From CAZESH01 sp964514665 (GTDB taxonomy: Bacteria > Bacillota > Bacilli > Paenibacillales > KCTC-25726), in assembly GCA_964514665.1 (NCBI GenBank), contig CAZESH010000005.1:1-42963 (forward strand): a DNA stretch of 42,963 nt. The letters are read 5' to 3'. This document shows positions 8,613 to 18,100 of the stretch, piece by piece. The notes below the pieces were generated by a model, which was given only the letters and a program-made list of their open reading frames with translations, was not told where the DNA came from and made no database searches. The position numbers were made by a program, and so were the translations under genes. Numbering within the stretch: the stretch's first letter is position 1; every line of letters starts with the position of its first letter.

Positions 8613-9824
8613 ATGCCGATTTTTGTATACGAAGCGGTGAGCGAGAGCGGGAGGAAAATGAAAGGCTCGGTCAATGCCTTGAGCAAGCAGACGGCGATTG
8701 TCGAGCTGCGCGAGCAGGGACTGAACATCCACAGCATCAAAGAAAAGGCGGCGTCGCTGTTCGATAAGGAAATCATCATCGGCAGAGCGGTAAAGCTTGA
8801 TGATTTCGTCATCTTTTGCCGGCAGTTCGCCACATTGATCCGCTCCGGCGTGCAGATCGACCGGGCGCTTGATATTCTCGAGGATCAAACCACGGCCAAA
8901 TTTTTAAAGCGGGCTCTCGGCGAGGTTTCGCTGCAAATCAAGAGCGGATTGTCGCTCTCCAAAGCGATGGGCGACCATCCCAAGGTATTTCCGGAAATGT
9001 TCGTCAACATGATCGCATCCGGGGAAACTGCGGGAAATCTGGATGACGTGCTGCTGCGCATGGCGGACCATTACGAAAAGGAATATAAAACGGTTCAAAA
9101 GGTCAAATCGGCAATGACGTATCCGATTATCGTGCTGATCATCACTGTGCTTGTCGTCATTTTCCTGTTGGTCAAGATTGTTCCGACCTTCGCTGCGATG
9201 TTTCAGGAGCAGGGCGCCGAGCTGCCACTCGTCACCCGCATCGTCATGGGCGCCAGCCATATGATCGCAGCTTATTGGTGGGTGCTGCTGATGCTGACGA
9301 TCGGAACCGTATTGATTGCCCGCATGTGGATGGGCACCGATGAGGGCCGGCTAAGCATCGACCGCATGAAATACCGCATTCCGATTTTCGGCTTGATTAT
9401 GAAAAAAGCGGCTATCGCCAGATTGACCCGCACGCTATCCTCGCTTTTTATCAGCGCCGTTCCCGTACTGCAGGCACTGCAGGTGGCGGAGCGGGTTGTG
9501 GGCAACAGGCTGCTGGCCGGCGTGCTGGCGGAGGCGAGGGACAGTCTGCAGCAGGGCAATCTGCTGTCCGAGCCGTTCGGCAAAAGCGGGATTTTCCCGA
9601 AGATGGTCATTCAGATGCTCAATATCGGCGAGGAAACCGGACAGGTGGATCAAATGCTGGAGAAAATCGCCGATTTTTACGAAGCCGATGTCGATCAAAG
9701 CGTGGACCGCATCAAAGCGATCATCGAGCCGCTGATGCTGCTGGTGGTGTCAGGGATTGTCGGCTTGATCGTAGCTTCGATCATGACCCCGATGTTCAAA
9801 ATGTATCAAAATTTCTTGAATTGA
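8613..9824 (+). CDS. pilC: Type IV pilus inner-membrane platform protein PilC (GspF family)
   Basis: 403-residue polytopic membrane protein that couples the PilB/PilT motors to pilin insertion. It starts with the family N-terminus PIFVYEAVSESGRKMKG. Two T2SF domains are visible, the first around FCRQFATLIRSGV...ALDILE and the second around LTRTLSSLFISAVPVLQAL. Three strongly hydrophobic segments lie at about residues 168-192, 217-240 and 371-393. The ATG at 8613 has an AAAGGAG site upstream. The position between pilB and the pilin gene is canonical. Confidence 0.96.
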   Translation: MPIFVYEAVSESGRKMKGSVNALSKQTAIVELREQGLNIHSIKEKAASLFDKEIIIGRAVKLDDFVIFCRQFATLIRSGVQIDRALDILEDQTTAKFLKRALGEVSLQIKSGLSLSKAMGDHPKVFPEMFVNMIASGETAGNLDDVLLRMADHYEKEYKTVQKVKSAMTYPIIVLIITVLVVIFLLVKIVPTFAAMFQEQGAELPLVTRIVMGASHMIAAYWWVLLMLTIGTVLIARMWMGTDEGRLSIDRMKYRIPIFGLIMKKAAIARLTRTLSSLFISAVPVLQALQVAERVVGNRLLAGVLAEARDSLQQGNLLSEPFGKSGIFPKMVIQMLNIGEETGQVDQMLEKIADFYEADVDQSVDRIKAIIEPLMLLVVSGIVGLIVASIMTPMFKMYQNFLN

Positions 9825-9938
9825 TCGACAGCATCCTTGAAAGGGGGTGAAACCAAATTGACTATGGTTTCTCTGGAGCAAAGCTCAGCAGTACAACTGA
9901 AACAATCATTTAAATTTGAAAAAGAGGGTGGAATTAAT

Positions 9939-10505
9939 ATGGTATATGCACAAAAGTTAATGAGAAATTGGCAGTTTCCGAAATTCAGTTTGCGCAAGTT
10001 CAACAAGGATGAAAAAGGCTTGACCTTGATCGAGCTGCTGGCGGTTATCGTCATTCTGGGCATTATTGCAGCGATCGCGATCCCGTCCGTTTCGGCAATC
10101 ATCAAAAATTCCGAACGTAAATCGCAGATGGCCAACGCCCATGAATTGGTGGATTCGGCCAGAATGGCGATCGCGACTCACGGCTTCAGCGGCATAGGAA
10201 CACCGGTGGCAGCGGGCAGTCTTCCTACCGGGGCGAACGAAGGCGTGGCGATCACGCTGCAGCAGCTGATCGACGCCGGTTATATCAACGGACCGATCAA
10301 GGATCCTTATCGCAAAGGCACGACCTATGATCTGAATGCCACGACGATTTCTGCATTCCGGACAGCCACAACCACAGCGGGCATCACGACGGATACGGTG
10401 CAATATCAAGTTACGGTACAAGCTGCCGACGGCACCGTCTGGTTCAGCAGCTGTGCCGAAAACGACATCGACAATGTAGATGCAACCGGCAACAACGTCA
10501 AGTAA
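9939..10505 (+). CDS. pilA: Type IV prepilin, probable major pilin
   Basis: A class III signal sequence is evident: a basic leader ending EKG, cleaved before LTLIELLAVIVILGIIAAIAIP, with the conserved Glu at mature position 5 and the hydrophobic N-terminal helix. With the ATG at 9939 (GAGGGTGG upstream) the precursor is 188 residues with a 27-residue leader. The frame stays open upstream, and a stronger site AAAGGGGGTG at about 9839-9848 precedes an in-frame TTG at 9858 and ATG at 9864, so a leader of about 60 residues cannot be excluded. The globular part ends with a Cys-containing WFSSCAEND segment. Its place after pilC and before pilM, plus a strong downstream hairpin, supports the major-pilin call. 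Confidence 0.88.
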   Translation: MVYAQKLMRNWQFPKFSLRKFNKDEKGLTLIELLAVIVILGIIAAIAIPSVSAIIKNSERKSQMANAHELVDSARMAIATHGFSGIGTPVAAGSLPTGANEGVAITLQQLIDAGYINGPIKDPYRKGTTYDLNATTISAFRTATTTAGITTDTVQYQVTVQAADGTVWFSSCAENDIDNVDATGNNVK

Positions 10506-10519
10506 TTATCATCTCTTAT

Positions 10520-10549
10520 CCCGCCCTGCCGCGCCTGCGGCATGGCGGG
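10520..10549 (+). other. Strong hairpin between the pilin gene and pilM
   Basis: CCCGCC, one mismatch, TGCCGC, a GCCT loop, GCGGCA, the mismatch partner, GGCGGG: a 12-bp GC-rich stem with one mismatch and a tetraloop. No T-tract follows, so it more likely acts as an RNA-stabilising or partial-termination element that raises pilin expression over downstream genes. Confidence 0.75.
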
Positions 10550-10580
10550 TACCATTTGGTATTGAGAGGAGTCAGTCATT

Positions 10581-11546
10581 ATGTTCGGCAAAAAAATCAA
10601 ACTTACCTGCGGGGTTCACATCTCCGACAGTCAAATCAAAATCGTCGAGGTGGCGGGGAAAGCCCGCACACTCAAAGTCGTGCAGCAGCATGCGCTGCCG
10701 CTTGACGGCGGAAGCGTTAAAAACGGAAAAATCGTCGATGAGAAAGCAGTAGCCGAGCGGCTGGAGAGCTTGGTCAAGAAAGCCGGATTGCAGCAATCCG
10801 GCGCCAATCTGTCGATTCCCACATCAAATGTGGTTTTACGGCGCTCGTTGTTCTCATCGCTGAAAGATAAAGAGCTTCGCAACCTGATCGAGGTCGATTT
10901 GTTGGGGGCAGCCCAGCTTCCCTTCAAGAATCCGGTATTCGACTACGTTCGCTTGGGCGCGCCGGAGGTTTCAGAGGAGACTGACGGGAAAAAGGAAGAG
11001 GTGCTGATTTTCGCCACTCCTTCCGATGTCGTGGAAAGCTATGCCAATGTAGTGGAACGGGCCGGACTGCTCCCGCTATCCGTCGAGCTTGGGCCGCTTG
11101 CTTTGCTGCGGCTGCTGAACCGCAACAGCATGGTATCGGGGCAGCAGCTGCTGCAGCGCTTCATTGTCATCGATTGCGAGACGGATCATGCCGATATCAG
11201 TATTTTCGTCCAAGGAATTCCTGTTTTTTTCCGCACCGTGATGATGAATTACCAGTATGTGCTGGAATCGGGCAACGATATGGCGGAAGCATACTCCCGC
11301 AATCTCTCGGTCGAGCTCGGACGCATTCTCAACTATTACAAATATTCGGTATCCACCGATCAGGAGGACATTGACCGGCTGTATTTGACCGGAAACGCCG
11401 ACTGGCTTGATTCGCTCAGTACACTGCTGCAAAACCAGTTTGCGGGCACGATCGGTCATCTGCCGATGGACGCCGTGCTGCAGGATGTCAACATGCATCA
11501 TCATACCTACGCGATTTCGTTGGGCTTGGCCTTGAAAGGAGCTTGA
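10581..11546 (+). CDS. pilM: Pilus assembly protein PilM (actin-like ATPase fold)
   Basis: 321-residue cytoplasmic protein of the PilM/FtsA-like fold. It forms the base of the PilMNO alignment complex by binding the N-terminal tail of PilN. Visible features are the N-terminal GVHISDSQIKIVEVAG (phosphate-1-like region), the LSIPTSNVVLRRSLF segment and the IVIDCETDHADISIF segment. A GAGAGGAG site precedes the ATG. pilN starts 3 nt after the stop. Confidence 0.92.
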   Translation: MFGKKIKLTCGVHISDSQIKIVEVAGKARTLKVVQQHALPLDGGSVKNGKIVDEKAVAERLESLVKKAGLQQSGANLSIPTSNVVLRRSLFSSLKDKELRNLIEVDLLGAAQLPFKNPVFDYVRLGAPEVSEETDGKKEEVLIFATPSDVVESYANVVERAGLLPLSVELGPLALLRLLNRNSMVSGQQLLQRFIVIDCETDHADISIFVQGIPVFFRTVMMNYQYVLESGNDMAEAYSRNLSVELGRILNYYKYSVSTDQEDIDRLYLTGNADWLDSLSTLLQNQFAGTIGHLPMDAVLQDVNMHHHTYAISLGLALKGA

Positions 11547-11549
11547 GGC

Positions 11550-12182
11550 ATGAGCGCAATGATTACCCCAAATCTTCGTCCAATCGATATCAACCTGCTG
11601 CAGCGGCGGACGGCAAAGGTGCAGAATGGAAATCTGTTTTCCGTTCTGATGATCCTGATCACTGCAGCCGGGTTGGGCGCCATGGGCTGGCTATGGTTTG
11701 ACGCACGTGCCGATATCCGCACCGCGGATCAAAGCTTGACCCAAGTCAACACGCAAATCAGCCAGCTTCAGGAGCAAATCGCCGGAGCGGGAGCAGGCGG
11801 GCAAATGGCGCAATTTCTGCAGCTTCCCGATTATCTCAAAAACAAGCAGCCGCTCGCAAGCGACGTGCTGAAGCAGCTGACCGGACTGCTGCCGATGCGT
11901 TCCGATGCAGCCAATTTATCGATTGCGCATAACCGGGATATTCAGCTAACGGCCATCTTCGATTCGACGGAAAGCGTGATTGCCTTCAGCGAGGCGGTTC
12001 AATCCTCGCCGGCCTTCCAATTGATCAGCATGAGCGGATTCAATAAGCTGAAGCTTGCTAAGGACAAACAAGCGCAGGCCAATGGGCAAACCGGAGCCGA
12101 CAGCAACGTGCTGCCGGTGATCCAAATGACTTTTCAGCTGCGTTATACGGATCCGCCGACAGCCAAGGAGGGGCAATCGTAA
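11550..12182 (+). CDS. pilN: Pilus assembly protein PilN
   Basis: 210-residue bitopic membrane protein. The cytoplasmic N-terminal tail carries the PilM-binding signature DINLLQRR (canonical INLLP-type motif, residues about 13-20). One membrane helix follows (residues about 31-50) and then an extracytoplasmic coiled coil (SLTQVNTQISQLQEQI) and a ferredoxin-like C-terminal domain. The TAA stop overlaps the ATG of the next gene by one base, so the two are translationally coupled. Confidence 0.88.
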   Translation: MSAMITPNLRPIDINLLQRRTAKVQNGNLFSVLMILITAAGLGAMGWLWFDARADIRTADQSLTQVNTQISQLQEQIAGAGAGGQMAQFLQLPDYLKNKQPLASDVLKQLTGLLPMRSDAANLSIAHNRDIQLTAIFDSTESVIAFSEAVQSSPAFQLISMSGFNKLKLAKDKQAQANGQTGADSNVLPVIQMTFQLRYTDPPTAKEGQS

Positions 12183-12883
12183 TGGCAAGCATAAGCAGAT
12201 CGAAAGTGCAGGGATTTATATTGATCGTGGTCATTTTGATACTAGGCGTAATGTACTTGAATTTCGTCATGCCCAAGCTTGCGGAACGCGATCAGAAGCA
12301 AGTGCAGCTTGCCGAGAAGGAGCAGCAGCTGCAGCAATTGAAAATGCAGCTTGCGGCTGTCGGGCAGATCAACGCCAAGGATGCTACGGCGATCGCCGAT
12401 GTGAGGCGGGCAATCCCCGAAGAACCGAATGTGGAGCTGCTGCTGCGCCATTTGCGCATGCTGGAGGTCGTCAGCGGATTGCCGATGTCTACCTATTCGT
12501 TCAATTTCGGTCAAGCGAAGACGGAGAAAGCTTCTGCCGGCAAGAAACCGGCTGAGAATAATGCAGAAGCGAACGACGCCGCTCAAGCGGCGCTTGCCGC
12601 ACTTGTCGTTCCGGTGGAAATGAATTTTTCGGTGAAGGGCAGCTACGACAAAATCTCACGCCTGATCAGCGAAATTCAAACCTCGGAGCGCTTGATGGAG
12701 GTTGACAATCTGACCTTCACACAAACTGTCGCGCCGCCGGTCCAAGTGCACCGGTCAAATCAGGCGGTAGAGGCCAGCTTCAAGCTGGTGAGCTATTATG
12801 CGCCGGGAATGAAGGTCTATTTCAAAACGCCGATCCCGGTCGATGCCGAGACACCGCTCGGAAGAAGCAATCCGCTGAACTAA
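12182..12883 (+). CDS. pilO: Pilus assembly protein PilO-like
   Basis: 233 residues: short cytoplasmic tail, one membrane helix at about residues 10-29, then a Gln/Lys-rich coiled coil (about 33-60) and a ferredoxin-like domain that probably pairs with PilN. The fold and the order M-N-O are the main evidence, as sequence conservation in PilO is low. An Ala/Asn-rich linker lies at about residues 115-145. No pilP or pilQ follows, as expected for a cell with no outer membrane. Confidence 0.82.
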   Translation: MASISRSKVQGFILIVVILILGVMYLNFVMPKLAERDQKQVQLAEKEQQLQQLKMQLAAVGQINAKDATAIADVRRAIPEEPNVELLLRHLRMLEVVSGLPMSTYSFNFGQAKTEKASAGKKPAENNAEANDAAQAALAALVVPVEMNFSVKGSYDKISRLISEIQTSERLMEVDNLTFTQTVAPPVQVHRSNQAVEASFKLVSYYAPGMKVYFKTPIPVDAETPLGRSNPLN

Positions 12884-12910
12884 ACAGCCAAGTCAAAGGG
12901 GGAATATGAT

Positions 12911-13981
12911 GTGAGCCTGCCGATAGAGCAAACTGCCCGTTCGCTCAGCGTCCAAAATCTGCTGCGCGTTTCCTATGAATCCAAAGCCTCCGACTTGCAC
13001 CTGAGCGTGGGTACGGAACCGCTGATGCGCCTGCACGGCAGATTGACCAAGGTGTTGGATCGGGTTCTGATGCCGGAGGACACGCAGGAAATGGCCAAGG
13101 AAATTCTCTCCAAGGATCAGCTGGAGCAGCTTGAAAAAAAAGGGGAAGTGGATTTTTCCTTTGCTCTTCCCGGTCTTTGCCGCTACCGTGTCAATGCATT
13201 CCGCCAAAAGCGGGCGGTCAATTTGGCCTTCCGCGTGCTGTCGACGAGCATTCCTCCTATCGAGAGCCTGCAGTTGCCCGATATCGTCAGGGAATTTGCC
13301 TTGAAGCAGCAGGGGCTGGTGCTTGTAACGGGACCGACGGGCAGCGGCAAATCGACGACGCTGGCCGCTTTTGTCGACTATATCAACGAAACACAGAAAA
13401 AACATATCATCACCTTGGAAGACCCGATTGAATATATTCACCAAAGCAAGCAGAGCCTGGTTGCGCAGAGGGAAATCGGCATCGATACATTATCGTTCTC
13501 CAATGGCCTGCGGGCGGCACTGCGGCAGGATCCCGATGTGATACTGGTCGGAGAGATGCGCGATCTGGAAACGATCCGCACCGCGATTACGGCTGCGGAA
13601 ACCGGCCATCTTGTGCTGGGAACGCTGCATACGCCGGACGCGCCGCAAACGGTGGACCGCATTATCGACGTTTTCCCGACGGAACAGCAGCGGCAAATCC
13701 GCATCCAGCTTTCCTCCGTACTGATCAGCGTATTGTCGCAGCGGCTGATTCCGCGCATGGACGGAAGCGGACGGGCGATGGCGATGGAAATCCTGATCAA
13801 TACGCCGGCTGTAGCCAATCTGATTCGTCAGGAGAAAATCTATCAAATCAAATCGGTGATTCAAACGAACCGCCAACTGGGCATGCAGACCATGATGTCG
13901 TCGCTCAAACAGCTTGCTCAAGAAGGCGCCATCCATAGAGAAGTCATCAGAGAATACGAGACGAGTCTGGGGGAGGATTAG
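12911..13981 (+). CDS. pilT: Twitching motility retraction ATPase PilT
   Basis: 356-residue hexameric ATPase that powers pilus retraction. It has the PAS-like N-terminal domain (SDLHLSVG...RLHGRL), Walker A GPTGSGKS at about 141-148, Walker B (DPDVILVGEMRD), the His box (TLHTPDAPQT) and, near the C-terminus, NLIRQEKIYQI with LGMQTM, which corresponds to the AIRNLIRE motif specific to PilT. The start is GTG at 12911; nearby ATGs run into TGA at once, and AAAGGGGG lies about 8 nt upstream. Its presence predicts retractile pili and twitching or DNA uptake. Confidence 0.95.
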   Translation: MSLPIEQTARSLSVQNLLRVSYESKASDLHLSVGTEPLMRLHGRLTKVLDRVLMPEDTQEMAKEILSKDQLEQLEKKGEVDFSFALPGLCRYRVNAFRQKRAVNLAFRVLSTSIPPIESLQLPDIVREFALKQQGLVLVTGPTGSGKSTTLAAFVDYINETQKKHIITLEDPIEYIHQSKQSLVAQREIGIDTLSFSNGLRAALRQDPDVILVGEMRDLETIRTAITAAETGHLVLGTLHTPDAPQTVDRIIDVFPTEQQRQIRIQLSSVLISVLSQRLIPRMDGSGRAMAMEILINTPAVANLIRQEKIYQIKSVIQTNRQLGMQTMMSSLKQLAQEGAIHREVIREYETSLGED

Positions 13982-13982
13982 G

Positions 13983-15158
13983 ATGAAAACAAACGGCAAG
14001 CTTTTCCTGCTGTTGACCGTGCTGTCGGCCCTGATCATGAATATCGTGGCACTGCCGAAGGCGGCAGCGGCCGACCCAACCGCGGCGGATTGGGGAGGGC
14101 TGCTGGGCAAAACGGCCGAACAGCGCGGAAAGCTTTATCAGAGCTTTCATTTTCAGCCGGAATATCTGTATGTCGGAAAAGTTCTTTCTGGGAAACCTTA
14201 TGCGACGGTCACATATGCGAATCCCGAGGACAGCCGCTGCGCCGCCAAAATCCGTATTTGGACGGGATTGGTTTCGCGCACAGGCAGCGATCTTTATACG
14301 TCTTGGGATGAAATCTGGACGGACCGCAGGGGTGCTGTAATCAACACCATGCCGGAAATGCAGGAAATGATTGCGGACTACTTTGCCGCCGACTCGCAGC
14401 AGTATTTCCAAAGCAAGGCTTTCCTGGGCGTCATGCCCTGGACTGCGGATCTTCCCACGGATGCCGAAGCGAAGCGAAGCAAACGTTCGCAGATTCCCGC
14501 GGACGGAATTGTCAATGTGTATGGCATGAACGTAAAAGAGCTTCAGCTGGCCGCAGCCAAGGATCAGAAGAGCGTAGCGCTGAAAGCGAAGATCCCGTTC
14601 GTTGTCGTGGATGAAGAACTGCCTGCCGACGCCAGGCGCCATTGGGCTAAGGATTACATGATTCACCTGCTTCGCATCAAGGTGGTGGCCGGGTACAAGG
14701 ATCACACGATCCGTCCCGACAAGACACTCTCCAGGTCGGAATTTGTCGCCCTTCTGGTCAGGGCGCTGGGATTGAACACGGCCGGCAACGGAGATCCGGG
14801 CTATGCGGATTTGAAAGCACACTGGTCCGCTTCGGCTGTGGCCGCCGCGGAGGAAGCGGGCATCGTCCCGAAGGGCAGCGGCGCATTCCATCCGGACAAG
14901 CCGATCACGCGCGCGGAAATGGCTGAATTCATCTACCGCGCAATTTCCCGCTTTTCCGTTGCATTGAGCGAGAAAACGGCCGATTTCAAAGATATCGGCA
15001 AGCTTCCCGCGGATCAGCGGCAAGCCCTTCAATACGTGATTCGCACCGGCATCATCAACGGATATCCGGACGGCACCTTCCAACCGACCCATTCATTAAA
15101 ACGGGGTGAGGCCTTCAGGGTCATTTCGGCATTGATTTTGCTGATTCATCAAGTCTAA
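13983..15158 (+). CDS. Secreted protein with three C-terminal SLH domains, encoded in the pilus operon
   Basis: 391 residues. A signal peptide covers residues 1 to about 28 (basic start, hydrophobic core, ALPKAAA). Residues about 30-210 are an unrecognised N-terminal domain rich in Tyr/Trp. Three S-layer homology repeats follow: HWAKDYMIHLLRIKVVAGYKD, the segment with ADLKAHWSASAVAAAEEAGIV, and FKDI...GIINGYPDGTF, each with the typical basic/acidic R(S/A)E(F/M) or RGE pattern. SLH domains bind pyruvylated secondary cell-wall polymer. The ATG at 13983 starts directly after the pilT stop with GGGGAGG upstream. The context suggests a wall-anchored accessory of the pilus, a role not assigned in classical T4P systems. 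Confidence 0.85.
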   Translation: MKTNGKLFLLLTVLSALIMNIVALPKAAAADPTAADWGGLLGKTAEQRGKLYQSFHFQPEYLYVGKVLSGKPYATVTYANPEDSRCAAKIRIWTGLVSRTGSDLYTSWDEIWTDRRGAVINTMPEMQEMIADYFAADSQQYFQSKAFLGVMPWTADLPTDAEAKRSKRSQIPADGIVNVYGMNVKELQLAAAKDQKSVALKAKIPFVVVDEELPADARRHWAKDYMIHLLRIKVVAGYKDHTIRPDKTLSRSEFVALLVRALGLNTAGNGDPGYADLKAHWSASAVAAAEEAGIVPKGSGAFHPDKPITRAEMAEFIYRAISRFSVALSEKTADFKDIGKLPADQRQALQYVIRTGIINGYPDGTFQPTHSLKRGEAFRVISALILLIHQV

Positions 15159-15178
15159 TAGGAAAAGAGGGACGAGTT

Positions 15179-18100
15179 ATGAGAAAAACAATCGCAATCC
15201 GAAAATGGTTTTCCGCCGCGCTTGCGCTGCTGCTCCTGCTGACGCTTTTGCCCCAGGCTGCGATGGCGGCGGGAAGCCTCGGTTTAAGCGGTACGCGCAG
15301 CGTGGACAAAAATCAAATTTTCATCAATGAAACCTTCAACATGAATTACAGCATTGATCCGACAGGATCTTACGTACAGCGTCAGCCGCTCGATCTGGCG
15401 ATGGTGCTGGACGTTTCCGGAAGCATGGGCTATCCGGTTTCGAGCTCTGACAGCACCAAACGGATCGACGCCTTGAAGATGTCCTCCAAGCTGCTTACCG
15501 GCAGTCTCGCGACAGCCAATTACGGGGATAAAGTAGGGGTTGTCTCCTTTTCCACAAGCGCTTCCATGCTGATCAATCCGACAACCGATTACAACCAAGT
15601 GGATCAGACGATCAACAACCTGTATCCAAACGGGGGAACGAATATCGATTATGGCTTGACGCTCGGCTATCAAATGGTCAAGGACAGCACGCAGCCGAAA
15701 TATATCATTTTGCTCACGGATGGTTACGCCAATTATTATCATGACGACGTCACGCAAAAAAACGTATCCGACCGGACGAGAGCCAGGGCGGAAGCGCTGC
15801 AGGACGGTCAAAACCTGGGCGCCCAAGGCATACCGGTGTTTACGATTGCGCTGGCCAGCTCGGGCAGCAATGTGGATACCGACCTTTTGCAGCAAATAGC
15901 CTCCGACACAGGGGGGCAATACTATCAGGCATCGAACCAAAGCGAGCTTGATCAGGCATTCACTTCCATTACCCAAGTGCTATCGCCCAAAATCACCAAC
16001 ATCACCTTGACACAGCCTTTTCCCGCAGGATTTGAGCTCGCCCAAACGATCAGCGGAATTACCTTGAACAACAACGTGCTGACGATCAATCGCGCGGACA
16101 TTCCTTTTAACTATCAGGATTTGAATTATAACGGAAAGATTTCCGTTCCGCTTAAATATACCGGCAGCCCGGCAACCTATCAGCTCGATCCGGCCGTAAT
16201 CAACTACAAGGTCGATCAGACGCCGGGATCGTATACGATCAACGATCCGATCTCCCTGCAGTTTCTATATCCGCAAAATCTGACCTTGGAGGGTGTGGCC
16301 AGCCTTGGCGGCGGAACAGCGGATTTGAACAACTGGGATATCAAGACGCCCCTGACCGTGCAGTATCTGGTCGACCCGCTGAAAACGGCGGACAACTTGG
16401 ACGGAGCGATAACGGGAGCTCTCCTTGTCCATACATTGCCGCTAGGTGCGTATATGGCTCCGGGACAGACCGGCGTAACTTCCCAGCCAGATGCGACGAC
16501 AGGAGCGAATGCGCTTATCATGGCCCTGCCGGATATCCATTTTGTTTCCGGTGCTTTCGATCAGACGCTGGTGCAGCGGCAAGCCGAAGTCGCCTTTGAT
16601 CATGCGGGGACGTATTCGTTTAATCCGGCAGCATTCCTCAAGGTTGCTTATACCGACAATAACGGGCAGGCAAGGGAAACCGCACTGCTCAATTCACTTC
16701 CGGCAACCGTAACGGTCAAGGTTTTCCTGAAGGATCAATGGAACAATCTGTATATCGGAGACGGAGATGGTGTCGTAGAGCGCCAGGACAGCGCAGGAAA
16801 CCTGCAATGGAGCGTCGATCTGGGCGACCAGCCAGTGAAGGATATGCATTTTGTCGATGGCAGCAATGAGTCGCAAATCGCGGTGGAACTGGCCGACGGC
16901 AGCGAACAGACGCTTGATCTTGCACCAACGGCGCCATCAGTGGCGATTATTGATTACAACGGATCGGCGATTGATCCGGCCGATACCGCCTACAAAAAAG
17001 GCCCCGCCGTGCTCATGCTGAGCGGATCGGTCCCCGGCCTGCCGCCGCAAACCGCATTTTCGGGGACGGATTTTACAGGCGATTACGTGCATCACTATGA
17101 ATACCGGATAGCGGGTAACGGCGTCTGGGGACCATGGAACAGCGTACTGCCGGGAGATCGCGTCCGTCTCAATCTTTCGGGAGCCGGACTGCAGCTTGAA
17201 GCCCATGCCGTAACGCATGCGATTGCCGGAGCGGGGGCGGTGCCGGCGGTTGCGCACAACGGAGCAGACAGCAGCAGGACGTTCTCGCTCGATTCCACGC
17301 CGCCGCTCATTCCCGCAGTGATTGGCGATTTCACCCCGACGTACGGCTTGTACCGCTTTGTGCTTGAGGGTACGGTAAGCGACAGCGACAGCGGTTTGAC
17401 CACGGACACTGACGGGAAGGAGATCTTCACGCTTACCAAGAGCGGCACGGCGATACCCGAGGACGCTTCGGTATCAAACTTTGCGTTTCAGGCCGACAGC
17501 AGCGAGCTGGCGGCAGGCGTAAGCATCGACGCGCTGGATAATGTCGGATGGGCTGCGCATGCCCCGGTCTACGGACCCAACGATACGACGCCTCCTTCGC
17601 TTGCGCTGAACGATCTCAACTCGCAAAACCCGACCGACGACCCGCTGATTCAAATTACCGCAGCGGAGACGGAGAGCTACATTCACAATATCCGAGTATG
17701 GATTGATAAGGAGGCTTCCTCCGCGCCCGATAAACAGGGGGGAACGGTGGATGCTGCGAACCCGCGCAAATCCGTACTGGCTTTTCGCTTGAGCGAGGTG
17801 ATTGCCGATCAATCCGGCGACGATCCGAAACGCCCCAGATACGGCTGGCACAAGCTGATTGCGGAAGCGGAAAATTATTCCGGAGCCGTACAGACCGCAA
17901 CCGTTTACTTCAAGGTCAATCCGGGTCCGATCGGCACGCTTGCGGCGATTCAAGCAGACGGAAGCACTGTCGATTTCGGCGCTTCCTCGTCGGCAGCCAA
18001 CAAGCCGGTCAAGGTCACTGTCGATTATCAAACATGGATGCCCGTACCGGTCAAGGATGGACAAGCCGCGGTTACCGTAAAGGAAATGTATTACGCGATT

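Noticed and set aside
13947..15092. Long reverse-strand open frame (381 codons) opposite the SLH protein gene
   Set aside because: The composition is that of an antisense shadow of a real gene, with no ribosome site and no motif.
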